From Spirodela intermedia (lineage: Eukaryota; Streptophyta; Magnoliopsida; Alismatales; Araceae): a DNA stretch of 64,000 nucleotides. The stretch is taken from positions 5,811,501 to 5,875,500 of the forward strand of contig LR746268.1 in assembly GCA_902729315.2 (NCBI GenBank). Reading direction: 5' to 3'. Within the stretch, counting starts at the first letter, position 1, and each line of letters starts with the position of its first letter. The notes under the pieces are model-generated. The model made no database searches and was not told the origin of the DNA. It saw only the letters and a program-made list of their open reading frames with translations. The translations under genes were made by a program, and so were the position numbers. Shown in pieces: positions 1-14,217 of the stretch.

Positions 1-266
1 GAGTTGACTCCGTGGGAGAGCTCCCGAGGTAGGGGGGAATGTAAGTAAAGCAAAGGTTAAGATATTCGCTGCCAGGCCATTTATGGAATGGAATCAATGA
101 TCATAGGGAACCACTTTATCATTCACTAATCTCGTAAAATATTCAGACAAACTGGACAGATGATTCGGATAGAACTGAAGAAAAACCACGAGCCCCCTTC
201 AAGCGAACATCAAAATTAATTGATAAATGAAAAATGTCATCTTGAGACGTTGACCTCGGCGGGAGC

Positions 267-3200
267 TCAGCCCCGGTTGACGTAGGAATCCCCGGCAGTT
301 AGAAAGAGATGCTCGCCGACATTCACATCGATAGCGGGCTGATCCTCGATGCAGCATACGCGGATCTGCATGGGCCAACATGTCGCAGAGACGCTTGGAG
401 TTATGTAACAGTGGAGGCGCTGACCATTTGGAGAATTCAACGGAAGAAAGTCAGAGGTCAGTCACTAACCTTCCCCTTCCCGGCTAGAAACTCCGACTTC
501 AGGCTGGAGTGATCCCTCGATGACAGATAGGTCCGAAGGTTCTCAGCAAAACCTTTGTTTCCTGAGTGACAGGAAGAAACAACAGCTGACCGGAGGAAAT
601 CCCACGAGTTCATGGTGCTGCAAGATACGAGGGGAGGCGGGGGACTTTACCCGAGTATGATATCAAGATGGCATCAAGATCGAACACCAGACAGGGCCTC
701 GTCAGCCTGATGGAAAACGATAGCCCGGAAACCCCGTGGAACTCCTCTTCATAAATAGTAACCTGAGAGTTATAATCATGCAAGGATGAGAGCGGCCCAA
801 GGACCTTGGAGAGCTATGGCAAGTTAAAGATGCTCACGGCATTTGGAGGAAGGACGGAGTGATGAAGCAGCGGAGAACCGAGAGCTTCCTTCACATAGTT
901 TTCCTGCGCGTAAAATGGGTATAGAGTGAGAAGAAGAAGACGACCCATCTTCCAGGACGATGAGCGGAATCATGGGTAACCCACATGGGATTTCAATATA
1001 CGTTCTAAAACGTGTTTGTCTTCATCTAACGGCTCGAAGTAAACCTCCACCACATCTGTTGGCTCTAAGCCGGCTTTCTTGCGCGATTTCTGGATTCTGT
1101 TCACGACCTGAACAAAAATTTATTCGAAAATCAGAAAAATGCCAACTTGAATGGAAGACAAAATATATATAATTCGAAGGAAAAAAAAAAAGCACAAAAG
1201 AGGCAGAGCCCATGATATTAGGAGGCAATGTCAACCCCTTGGACATCTGGGGACAACTCATTGAGCATATCTCAGTAAATAGCTTGAAATGGAAATGGGA
1301 CTTCCAACAGTAAACACTCTAGAGACCGACCGACCGACCGGGCGCCACATTCAACTTATCGTGGACAGGAGCGTATGTACAAGACAGCTGATCTTGATTC
1401 GATCTATAAGTGAGCATTTGATTGATTTGCTGTTTGTAGTACCCAGTTATCACCGATTTCCGGGATTGACTTGCTGGTAGATGGATTACTTTTGGCAGGT
1501 ATCAAGATGTTGCAATACAACAAACTGCCATAAACCAAATTACTGTGAAGGCTTGAAAGCTAATCCTAGCAAAATTAAAATCTGCCATCTACATTGCAGA
1601 AGTATGCACGAACAGCAGAGATATGTCCACATGAACAAGAACTGAGCACATTGGATGGTTAAAAAGCACGGTAAAAACAAATAATCAACTCACGACTAAG
1701 TAAATGATATCATCGATTGAAAAAAATGATCTTAAATTTACCTCACGAGCCATTCCTAACTCAAAGAGAGAATCATCCGGTCGTAGATCCAAGACCACTA
1801 ACACATCACCTGAATAGGCATAACTTTAGAAACTCCAAAGCATCACAGTATGATGGATTTTTTAAAAGAAAAGAGAAGGATAGTGTACCATCTCCAGCTG
1901 CATCTATTTCAGTTTCTTTCACATCATCAGGACGTTTGAATTCCCGCAACACCTGAAATCAGAGAGATAGGCATATTCCTTGAGGATAACTTTTCATACA
2001 GAATAAGCAGCGGACACATGGTTCCATCAAGACAAAGGCAACACGTTCCAAGCCTCAGCAGATGACCAACCGTCCTACGAAATATGAGCGCGTGATGGAA
2101 GGAGACAAAAGACAACTTAATATTCAAGAGATATTTGTACATCGTTACACCGTATAAGTTCAAAAGATCCTATTCCATCAGAAAATTGACGGTTCATAAA
2201 AAAGAAATTCAAATTCAATTATTGTTGAATTGTCCACCATTTTTTGTCACTTCACTATATATACATCTAATGCTAAATTTTTTTTAAGCGTCCAACATAA
2301 AACATCCAATACGTTCCTATTTGCCTCACAAAAGAAACAGTAGATACCTCTTAGTAACATTCTTCCGATTTCCATAATAGAAGGATTCAAAGAACAGAAA
2401 TAAATGAACTGGGTTCGAATAAAATCATTATGCACAATTATCAGCGTTCTATTTTCTCGTATATTTTCTACATAATATAATCATGGCTTGTGCGTCACAA
2501 AGATTATGTAAGACCAGGATGATTATCCCAACTATCGTTAGGTTATGAGTTTACATCCGTTCCTTGTCGGGTACAGCTAGGAGCAAAGTAGACATTTTAA
2601 CCATAAACAAGGTTAATAAGGAATTTAAATTGAGCGAACCTTTATATCTGTAAGTTTTAAACTGTGACCAGAGAAAATGACTTCTCCTGAACTCTCGAGT
2701 GCTAGGATGTCCGCCTGTGACATTGCCTTGACTTCCTTGGCAACAGAACCCATTGCTTTTCCTAGTCGCTTACCTAATACACTAACAGAGCAAAAACACC
2801 TGGTGAGAGGACTAGACAAAACATAGAATAAAGAAAATTAAAAAGTTAGCGAGAACATTACCTAAAGTTTGGCTCTGCACGTAAAGTAGCATATTTCAAG
2901 GGATCATTGCAAGGAACCACTGATCTAATATTGAGTTCCTCTATCACATACTACAATGCAAATCAAGGTTTATTAGTATAAGACACATGAAAAGAAAAAT
3001 CTAAAGCATGAAAATGACAGGCATATTAAACAACACGAGCAAATGGTGAAATACACTCTGTAACATGAAGATAAACTAATTACCCAGAAGTCAATATGGT
3101 GAAATAATTTTACATAAGGAAAGACACGGCTGATGTATTTTAATGTGAACGTCAAGTATGGCACATTATACTCTGTCGCCACATATATTTTTAGAGAACA

Positions 3201-6200
3201 ACAAAAAAAAAGGAATTATATATAGCTACGGAAAGTTTTAAGACATACCTCTCTCAGTTTACCAGTAATATCTTCAAGAAAATCTGTATCGGGATGTACA
3301 ACCACCATTTCTCTGAGGCACCATAAGAAATCAGAACCCAGGTACAAATCATAGCTGAAATTATATAAAACAGATGAGAAAGAGCAAATACCTTAGTGGT
3401 GTTTTGATAGGTTTGTTATAACGCTCCCTGATGTTGCGCGCAAGATCAATGACAGTCATCATTCTTGTCACGCTTTGCTCAATACGCTCCTCTCTCTAAG
3501 ATTTAATATAGAAAAATTATTCAACATGAGTGCGACAGCAAATATGGATTCCCATCCATGAGGGTGCGTGGAAAATTTTAATTGCAAAGCAACATATAAT
3601 ATGCACTCGTATACAAACATAAGAATCATATAACGTAGCAAACATATGCGCAGGCCTCAGAAGAAAATGATACCTTCCCTGATGCACTGGGATAACTGCA
3701 ATAGTGAATACTTTCTTCTGATACTTTTACAACCTTGCGCATGTTTTGGAAAAGAATCTCGGTGAAGAATGGTGTAAATGGAGCCATTACCTTACACGTG
3801 GTTAAGAGAACCTGGACATAGCAAGTAGAAATTGAGGGCACATGAGAGAAAATCCGTGGACAAATAAGCATTCCTATATACAATGTCACTTTTTTATTAT
3901 TGTAATGGCACGTACAAAAGTATCTACCGATGGCATTTTCGCTTGTCAGTCTTGTAAATGATTTCCTAAAATGACGAGGTAGGATGATAAGGGACATGAA
4001 GGTCAAGTTTGTGGCTTAAAGAAAATTCGAATAGACTTTGAATTTTTAGATGGAGTTTCAATACAACACTACCTAAAAATAATAACAATAATCGTAGGCT
4101 GTGAAATGAGGATTTAAAATTCTTGAAAATAAAAAGTTACGGAGAGAAACGATTAACTTACTCATAAAAATGACCTAAATGACACAGCAAACACTGGGAG
4201 ACAGTAAACAAACGAAGTGCAGCAAAACAAAACATGGTGCAAGGTTTAACAGAACGCCCACCAATCAAAATGCATACAAAATTATAAAAAAATAAATCTA
4301 AGAGAACAATACTGTACATGGTGAAGTGTTGACAGTGAGATACGACAATCTTCTTCTCCTGTCCGGCCTTTGAGCCTCTTACGGTTGAACCGAACGTATA
4401 CATTTGTAAGGTTGTTAATAAACCTCAGAAGATAAGGAACCACCTAAGAATCATAAAGCAAAAACAAGAGGTTATGCTACACTTGAAATTACACATTTTG
4501 TGCACATATACACCGAAAAGTACATAGAGCCACAACCGTGTACAACCGGTATGCATCCATTTCCTGCCGAACAAACTGAACAAGGCTTTCAGTAGCAGAG
4601 TTTATCCACTGGTCCAGCACATTTGTTGACAATTGAAGTTCTGCAAGATCAACTGGTACAAATGGCGGTAGGCCCTCAACTTCGAGCCTTTTTCCATTTT
4701 GAACAAGGAATCTATAGGCATTATACCATGGAAGGAAAACATCTTTCACCTACAGGGATCAGGAGTGATAATTCAAATGGAACTCATAAATGAAAAAAAC
4801 GAGAAACAAAACCAAAATTGTAAGCTAAGATTTCAATTACACACTATGCTACACTCTATTGTAATTTAGCGAAAGCATAAAATAAAATGGAACTCACAAC
4901 ACTAAATACACCGTCCTTCTTGAACCTCATTGGTTCTCCATGGACTACAGGCGAGTTAATGATGTACAAACGCAGAGCATCCTGTTAAAGATAGAAAAAA
5001 GATAACTCAATACAAGCAAGAAATAATAAACGATGAATGCAAGAAAGGTTAAAAGGGCTCTGGAGACTCCAAAACCCACGTAAGTATAAGACGAAGTTAC
5101 GAACACAGCTACAAGATGGTTTTCAATGCTTATGTTAGCGAATGAACCATCGCCAGTGTTTAGAACTAAAATAAGTAATGTGCCACAGGCAAGGAATTGT
5201 GGGCAACTAAAGAGAGTTTAATAAGATATTAAAAACCAGACAAAATTCAGTTCAACCCTACGACAGAATAGTAAACAGTATCAAATAAGAAAACTTACAG
5301 CCCCATATTCATTTATAACTTCCATTGGTGGAGGAAAATTTCGTAAACTCTTGCTCATTTTCTTCCCATCTTCTGCAAGCACAAGTCCATTGCAAATGAG
5401 ATTCCTAAACGCTGGTTTCCCAAAAAGTGCAGTAGATAAGACCATAAGCGTATAAAACCTGCAACATATATTAAGAATAAGGTGATAAAGTAAAATATTA
5501 CTCTGCTGCAGGAATGCTTCAGAATTAGAGCAAATAATAACGAGACAGTAGTTAAATATGGCCCCAAGATCAAATTAAACAAGAGATGAAAAACTAGGCG
5601 AATCTATTTTACATGGCAGAGACAGTGAACCTTCCAAGGTACGCTTAAGAATGCAAAACCATTCAGATTTGACATATAAGTTCACTAACCGGTTCAATAA
5701 AGTCAAGTGTCAATTCGTTTCGCAAAGGTCCTTTACTAACCTATTCAATCAGACAATCTTGACAAAATCTTGCCCAAAAACTCATAGGGTTATACAATAA
5801 AGACAGTTCATCACGACTTTGATTTCCACAAAATAACTGGTTTCTCTTAATTGCTATACAGCTTCAACCTGACCATCCTCTTTCTAATTTCATCAAAACA
5901 TTTTTTTCTTTCCTTGGAACACCTAATCAATCCTCTCCCGTTTATAAATTTTAATTACATTTACAGAACCTTCTCCACGGAGCTGAGAAAACCGATAGTA
6001 AATAATCACTACAATGCCACAGTCATTAATACGCATCATTGTCAAACCTCCAAAGCACATAAACATTCTCGCGTATATTCATTAAATGCTGAAAAGAAAA
6101 AGGGAGACACAAGCACGTCCAATAGGCTCCGAAAACCCCCATATGACGTCTCCAAATATTACACCAAGAAGTGAAAACCAAAAAGAGGAAAACCATGCTA

Positions 6201-9200
6201 AATTCCCATCCTCTCCAGAACCAACCACAATGCCTCTTTATGCCGATCAAATCTCAAAGCCAAGTCACAGGGGCCTAATTGAAAAGTCCCATGCTGAAAA
6301 GACTCTCCATCCTTTCTGGCTTTACATACTCCTCCACAGGTAACAAGTCCATCCTATGAACAGTCGTTCCTTGTTAATAATCCTTCAATCAAGAAAATCA
6401 TGTGCAAGTTCCTTTCCCTTAACCCCTCTATTATTGGAATACATATTCAATTTCTGACTGCATACATAGATACTGGGCTATCTTATGCAAATTAACAAGC
6501 ATATAAATCGGGATCATCAGATGTTTTGCACAGGGAGTCACCAGCAATACACTGGACAATGACAAGATGACAATGAAACCACACGTATTCATTAATTATG
6601 GACGTCCCAATCATCAATGAGAGAAAAATTCAGAAAAACAGTTTCCTTTGATAAGTCATTGGTTTGAAAGAACTACATTGTGTATTTTACTACAGTGTAC
6701 ACCTTTGACAAGGAAAATAAAATTTACAGATAGTTCAAGAAACTTACTGTCTGCTATGTATCACAGTAATGTACAAAGTTACACTGTTTCGAAGATTTTG
6801 ACTATCAGCAAGAAAATAGTCACATCATAATATCTAAATATAATCAGTCGAATAGATTTAAAACGTGAAAGAATGCACCAGCAATGTGTCCAAATTGCAA
6901 TTCAGACAAATTATATTAACAGCAAGATAAGCAAGAAACTAACCATCCACGGGTCTGATCAAGACCTTCTGCAACAAAGTGCCCAGGGAAGTTATTCTCA
7001 AAGAGTTCTACGTTTTCAAATGGATAGTGGATATAAGCATATGGCATGGAACCACTCTCAAACCAGCAATCAAACACCTGTACACAGAATAATTGATAAG
7101 ATCGCAGGTAAATATCAAAGTAAATGCCAAGACCAAAACCACAAGCATATGAAGTCGGACAATCTCAAGAAAACTGCTGTTTCAAGACTTCAAAGATCAA
7201 GGTGACCTCAAAATTAGCTTGCACATATAGTCATGAATTACCAAAAAAAATAAATTACAGATACAAATTTCATAAATTAAAGTGTTTAATTTGCTTTGGA
7301 CAATAAAAAAGAAACAATGTTGACATTCAAGCATTTCGGTAGAAACATTCCATGCACTTTATTCTTCACATGCCTCGAATCCAACGGTACACATGAAATT
7401 TTTAATTTTTGTTAATACACCAAAATGTAATTTACATTTGAACAAAGGCCGCCTTGAAATGGATCAATGTACGACAGAGACCACATCAAGATACATCATC
7501 CATGAGACTCGGATAGAAATTATCTTAGGTAATAAAAAAATGCTTCTAGACTTGCATTTTATTACTAATTATCTCAAAATTTTAGCTCTGAATTTCCCAG
7601 CAGATATCGGACCCGGTAATTTGGACCCATCTATGAAACAGATTATTCTTCATGATACCGTAGAATAAGATGCAATATAAACAGATACCAGTTGCAACTA
7701 TGTAGAATGGGTAAACTCACTCACATCCTCAACACGTCGGAGACTGCCGTACTCAGGACCACGACTTGACGGGATGGTAATGTGATCAATCTTATGACGA
7801 TGCAGATCAGTAACCTGGAAGATAAAACATAAAGAAATGCAGTTAAGCATGGCAAAATCGATTCTTTAATATTGAAACAGTAAATGACTACTAGGAACTG
7901 CGACAACACTCGCACAGCCTGAAAGAACATTATGAATAAAATAAAATAAAATGAGAAATTCTGGAAAATAATCAAATCAAAGGAGGAACTAAGATGTGTA
8001 GCACGTAGGCATGAAAATGCTAAACATCATCTGTTGTCTTAGTCACTACCAATTAAAGCTTAGTATGCAATTCAAGATACAGAGAAACACAGTAAAGCAG
8101 ACCTTAACGCCAGAAAGCTTCTCAAGTTTCGCAATGGAATCAACAACTATTGTTTCCTGACCATCTTCACTAATCCATATAGGTAGTGGAGTGCCCCAAA
8201 ATCTACTCCGGCTAACAGCCCAATCTATAGCGTTTTCAAGCCAATTGTGAAAACGCTTTTCCTGAAGTAAAGGAAATGTAAATGTTTAAAATCAGCTACA
8301 AAAATTCATCACACACCATGGGCTAGAACCAAACGTGAATTTGGATTTCCAAGCAAAAGTCCTAACCTTGACATATTCGGGAACCCAATACGTTTGTTTG
8401 TTACATTCTAATAATTGCTCTTTGATCTTCTCAACACCGATGAACCTGAAAATTTAGTCAGCAAATGGTCCACCAGCAAGCAATTCTTAGTATTATCCAT
8501 AAGATGAGTGGCATTAGTAATGGAAACGAACTTTCCTTCTACTAGGGGATTCGAGGGATATAAATGTAATTTATCATTATAACATTGGCTGATGAGATCT
8601 ATAAAGGGCTATGTTCAAATAATTGAACACCTGCTAATTTATCATTATAACATAGAGTGAAGGCTATGTTCAAATAATCGAGGGATATAAATGTAATTTA
8701 TCATTATAACATAGAGTGAAGACTAGTATTGAACATAGCCCTTTATAGATCTCATCAGCCAAATAATTGTACATTCGTTTCATTGTATATTTAATACGTA
8801 GTCAAAAACGAGTATTATTCGACACTATATAAACACCTGCTAAAGTTGACCGTGAGAGTACCTCTCCGTCCTTCCATCTCTCCCACCCAAAAAAAATAAA
8901 TTTGTTGATACACAGTACCACATCAGCAAATATCAGGTGGTCACTTGGAGCAAACTGTACTTACCAACTTGGAACAGCCCTATAGAGAAGAGGTGTATGG
9001 GATCTCCAGCAAAATGGGTAAGAATGAACCATGCTTCCGGAGCTGACAAGCCTTCCTTTTACCTGACAATATGTTACGTGGTCTTTTTAAAAAATAAGCG
9101 TGCAAAATAACCACAATAACAATAATAAAAATAAATCTGAGACATAGCAGAGTTGAGGGGATCCAGGCTTCCAAGATTCCACACCAAATGCGACTCAAGC

Positions 9201-12200
9201 CTAGACCACACGAAATTTAGGCCGAGCAGGGTCATACTCAAATTTCCTTTGAGTTGTGCCACTTGCGTCCAAGCGAAAAAACTCATCCCGAGCTAGACTC
9301 AAATTCTCAAGAACTGCGATTACTGGTTTTCATAAAAAATTATCGACCAATTTATGACTGAAGGTATCTAAGTTGAACTTTGACGCCAATCAAACAGATA
9401 GGTTTAATCAACAGTTCATTTTGTAAATACCTTTTTCATGACATATGAGCAAACTATCTACTACCAATTCTCAGTCGCCAACACCAACCATCATTACCTT
9501 AGACACTTTTCCAATTACCATCTACCACCATCAACCATCATCCTCCTCTACCACAACCCGAAAACCCGCATCACTATAAATCGCTCATTGGCCAGAGGTA
9601 GAACTCTATCACAGTTCAACATTGTTCATTGTTTGCAACCCATCCTACCATTATTATAATCGTCTCAAAGAGTTTTAATAATTATCTTTTAGAACATTTG
9701 TCTTCTGAGGCTATAAATTTTGTGTAAGCTATTTTTTTTAACAAGTCTGCCTCCTACAGTTCTTTATTTCTTAAAATACTTTTTTTGTTGATATATGTTT
9801 AACACATGAATCTCGTATCCCAGGCCTGAGATCTCATTGTTATGAAACACCTCTATAGACTCTCCTTCATGTTAACGAATCAAAAAATGACGAAAAAGTG
9901 AGCAAAGGCATGTAAAACTTGCCTTCACAGCGTTTATGATGTCTTTATCGGCATCCTTCACATATCGACCTTTGAAATCAGTGATTCTCTCGGTGAAGCA
10001 ACCATCAGAATCAACTGCTACGATGAGGCCCTCACCCTTTACAGGAGAAAAAGACAAAAATAAGTAGCACTCATTAAAATTTAGCTGAGATAAAATTTAG
10101 CTAACATAAATGGTGAACTAGAAAAAGGGCAAGAAAACGAATTTTACATCCTGAGCATTAATCCACTCTATTTTTTGCTTCACCAGCGAATTTCCCAAGG
10201 AATTTTACATTCCTAAACTTAGCAGATATTTATGGGTAAACCTAACACTTATTCAGTCCTGGAGTATGAGTAGCTGTGGTTCCTTGTCACAACAGAAAAT
10301 ATGAAAACAGGGAAAAAAATGATATCTATATCTGCAAGAATTTTGATAGGCATAAATTTACAACCACCAACCTGCACCTTCAGCCACGAAGGCACAGTCA
10401 CTTGAGGTAACTAGGAACTGAGACTAAACGCTCGCAGCAAGAACCAAAGCCCCACAGAGAAATCGTAACAAGTCCCCTAAAAAATTGGTTACAGATAAAC
10501 CAAGATTTTCCATTCGGATAATGAAGTACTTTGCCATAGCTTATGTGAGCCATAATTAAGTTGTATATCCGACTGCCTTTATTTTACCAAGAAAATACTA
10601 CGCCGTGATATGATGTACTCACGCAGAATATATACGAAGTCTATGACATTTAAGTCGGAGGATCTAACCTTCTGGATAACATTTGATGCCAGGCAGACGC
10701 GATAATCATCTTCACCAAAAGCTGGAGCACAGTGAACAACTCCAGTTCCGCTATCATCGGTAACAAAACTGTCTCCAACTACCTTGAATGCAACCTCAGA
10801 GTAGTCTGAGAAATAGTCAAAGAGTGGCACGTACCTGCAATAAACAATTTAATGATGACATGGAAAAAGCACAAAATAGAGGTAGTGGCATGATTACGTC
10901 AGAGTGTAAAAAATGTGTACACAAAAGTATTATGCATCATCTTTCCTGGTAAAAAGTTGGCATACAAAAATCATGACGTTTATTTCACAAAATCTATTGA
11001 TTCATCAATGAATGAGGTGCGCCTAATCGCTTTAATATGAAGTTCCCAAAATAGTGCCAAAAAAAAAAAGAATGAAAGAAATCATTTTCTTACGAACAGT
11101 AATGAGCTAAAAGCATTCTCAAACCTAAAAAAGGAGCGTAGTACAGCGAGTGCTTACTTTAACCCAATAAGGGAAGATCCTTGAATCTTCTCTACCAACT
11201 CATACTGTCCAGAATCTACTCCACTCTTAGCCTTTTCATTGACCGAGCCCCCCTTGACCTTAGAGTTTGTGACCTTTGAACCTTCAACACCATTGACAGG
11301 ATCAGCTTTTGGTTTCTTACTGGGCAGCTGGGATAGCCGAGATTCCGCAACAATGTACACTGCCCCGGTCATCTTGTCCCTCGCCTGTTAATTTGCAGGA
11401 TTAAAAGGTTCAGATGTAAGAGCAGCGACATAGATTTATCTGACAGACAGATTTCCACAGTTCTAGCATACGATCAAGAGAGATTTCAGCTTTTCAAAAG
11501 CACGAAAGTTATCATTCTTCTGCTCATATAGTCACTCACTCTCTCTTTTGGGAACAATAGGCAATGAGGCTATTAAAGCATCGATCGGTCCAGAGATTTG
11601 GATAAAGTTGAGATGCAAGTGTGTTTCAAAACCTAATTTTGAACCTTGCTGATTTTACACCTTCATACTATCGATGCATATATATACAGTAAAACGGTAA
11701 ATGCTTCCCGATTCATTTTATGATATTTTAGATTCAAATTTTTGGGGGTTTCAGTGCGGAAAACCGTCAAATAGTTTCCACCGTTGGAATTGTCAACGTA
11801 CCAGGCAAGACCAGAAGCCAACCCAATTTTTCCAACTAGGAGAAGGTATCATAGAACTCAGTCAACTGATATCATGATGGTAGTAGGCCAATCTGATGTC
11901 AAGTAGGTTTCATGCTTGATTTCAGAGTTCGCTCGTATGTTTCTTTTATTCGACTATAAAATAATTAATCAGGCTCATTTTAGGTAGGAGATGAGAACTG
12001 ACGAATTTACATATAAAAATATAGGATAGAGAGTTACAACCCAATGTGCACTTCAACATCTTGTTATATGATTTTACCAATTACGATTGCTGTCTTCTTT
12101 ATCCTAATCTTGGGTTCTTGATCGAATTCACAATTTGGCAGTGTTACTGCTCTGGTTGTTTATCATACCCAACAATGTTTGGCGGCCGGTTGCATGTGGT

Positions 12201-13945
12201 ATGAGACCAGTGTCAAGTCACTAACAACTGTTTCGTGCAGGTTTATGACCAGAACCACAACGGTGCTAGACATGTGGATACTCGAGGACCACCTATTACA
12301 GAACCGAAATGCTTTATTCCATACTACACAGAATCGTTGATATAAGGAGAAAATCAACTGATCATAGAAGCCAGCGATGCAAAAAGAAATGTGTTCACTG
12401 GCCTAATTCATTTATGAAAAAAGCAAAGTAGGGTTCACGTGATAATTCTATTACATTTTCTGGTAAGACTGGCCCCATTATGTTTTTTAATTAGAGAATT
12501 CTACAACTGACAACACCATTATTTTTCCCTGATATTCAATTTATACGGAAATAACGCCCAATTAGATAACATTGACCATGTTTTTTTTAATCTTTTCTAA
12601 GAGATGACTATCTGAAACTATAAAATATAAATTTCATAATGTAGACGTCTAAATTGCAAACTGATGAGCATGTGCTTTCTTCATTTCTCCCTTGTTATTC
12701 ATTTGATGCTTTGAATAATATCCATGATTTTTTAACTTCTGTTTTCGCTACTGTAATAAATTAGAGCTTGGTATTTTTGTGCCCCTCACCTTCTTGCTCA
12801 TGGAAAAATGAGGTAGACAGCCAGCTAGCCACCATAGAGAGGTGCCAGATCTAACTGTAGAGATTTATTTTACAAAAAACTATTAACAGTCCTGCTCATA
12901 TTTATACTGTCACTACATTTAATTATACGATAAATTATGACCCATAAAAATTCAAATTGATACCAAAAACACTAAAATTCAGATCAGAATCAACTGACCT
13001 TCACATAGGTAAAATTTGCATTGACACAAAGAGCGAGGTTGCTAGGGAGCGTCCATGGCGTCGTAGTCCAAGCCACTAGAGCTCCATTATGTGGGTCACC
13101 AATCAGTGGAAATGATACCATGATTGCAGGGTCGGAAACATCCTAAGGACGTCAAGATATTGGGAAACGGTTACAACAAGGCAGGGAAAATTGAAAATTC
13201 GAAAATTCGAAAATAAAGGGGAAATGAGACACACGACGCATATCTGATCACCTTATAATCTTGCCCGGCTTCAAAATTCGATAATGCAGTCTTCAGGCCA
13301 GTACTATAAGGTGTAACCTATGAAACAGCGAATTGCAATAGTAATCATCGTTCTGGGCGTCCTCGGTTAGCTGTGACATGTGAAGCAACGGTTGGTAGGA
13401 GCGAGGTTTACCTTGAATCCTCGGTAAACTAAACCCTTTTCCCACAACTGAGAGAAGACCCACCACAGGCTCTCCATGTACTGGGGATCCATAGTCTTGT
13501 AGTCGTTTTTGAAATCAATCCAGCGGCCTACTCTGGTGACCACCTTCTCCCACTCGTTCACATACATGGTCACAATGCTCCGGCACTCTTCGTTGTAACG
13601 ATCGATTCCCATCTGAAGTACCTGATCTCGAGTTTTTATATCCAGCTTCTTGTCGACCTCGTGTTCCACAGGTACGCCGTGGCAGTCCCAACCGAATCGC
13701 CGCGTGACATGCCAGCCATTCATAGACTGGTACCGGGTGACAATGTCTTTGATTGTGCCGGCGAGGATGTGCCCATAGTGCGGCAGACCAGTTGCGAAGG
13801 GGGGGCCATCGTAGAAAATGTACTCCGGCTTGTTCTCCGTCAGCCGGAGCTGAGTGTGGAAGGCGTCGATTCTCTCCCACAGCTTCAAGATTTCCTCCTC
13901 CTGCCTTGGGAACGAGAAGTCCTTCCCATCACAGACCTCTTCCAT
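267..13945 (-). CDS. IRS: Isoleucyl-tRNA synthetase, cytosolic type
   Basis: Class I aminoacyl-tRNA synthetase charging tRNA-Ile for cytosolic translation. Twenty-seven coding exons join to 1184 aa, close to the roughly 1190 aa plant family. Exons: 13945-13412, 13317-13252, 13142-12999, 11384-11158, 10834-10669, 10036-9923, 9062-8965, 8445-8367, 8261-8103, 7814-7725, 7077-6944, 5458-5299, 4981-4898, 4749-4537, 4443-4318, 3811-3674, 3495-3392, 3312-3249, 2950-2862, 2781-2640, 1952-1889, 1809-1742, 1107-985, 903-838, 762-651, 561-470, 365-267 (TGA). Visible: HIGH-type PHYGH at 55-59, editing-domain [10 protein letters not shown] at 353-362, KMSKS at 637-641, then anticodon-binding and C-terminal domains. 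Exon 6 needs a GC donor. The start at 13945 (MEEVCDGK) matches the family. An in-frame ATG at 14035 would add 30 residues but lies across a telo-box. The largest introns are 11385-12998 and 5459-6943, with nothing recognisable inside. Confidence 0.96.
8551..8762. repeat. Rearranged inverted plus direct repeat in IleRS intron 7
   Basis: Arms of 34 bp at 8585-8618 and 8729-8762 are perfect reverse complements around a 110-bp loop. A 34-bp sequence directly left of the first arm (8551-8584) recurs as a direct copy inside the loop (8678-8711). Shorter blocks (TTTATCATTATAACATAGAG, and GGCTATGTTCAAATAAT) are also repeated. This looks like a small palindromic element that has been shuffled or partly duplicated. 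No coding capacity and no clear target-site duplication are visible. It sits wholly within the intron between 8446 and 8964. Confidence 0.75.
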
Positions 13946-14217
13946 GGCGGAGCGCAGTCGCCCCCGCCGCGGTCCTGCTAGGGTTTTGCGAGGGGCTAAG
14001 GACGGAGGCGACAAAGCAGGTGTTGTATCAGTCACTGGATCCCCTCAACTTATAGTCATTGGATTAGTCTCTGACCAACCCGGTCCGAGTTTGACTACAC
14101 TTCAGCAAGCCTAGAATCGGGCCCACTGACCCACGACCTAGCCTCGATAATTGGGCTGTCCAACCCTTCATTTGGGCCTATCTCTGTTACCAGGCTGGTT
14201 GGGCCCATGAGAGCCCA
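13946..14217 (-). promoter_or_regulatory. IleRS 5' region: telo-box and site II cluster
   Basis: On the minus strand a telo-box AAACCCTA lies at 13979-13986, about 34 nt upstream of the IleRS start. Site II motifs (TGGGCC/TGGGCT in either orientation) lie at 14120-14125, 14152-14157, 14173-14178, 14200-14205 overlapping 14202-14207, and 14212-14217. Telo-boxes combined with site II elements are a known promoter signature of plant translation-machinery and cell-proliferation genes, which suits a tRNA synthetase. The transcription start is inferred, not seen. Confidence 0.6.
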
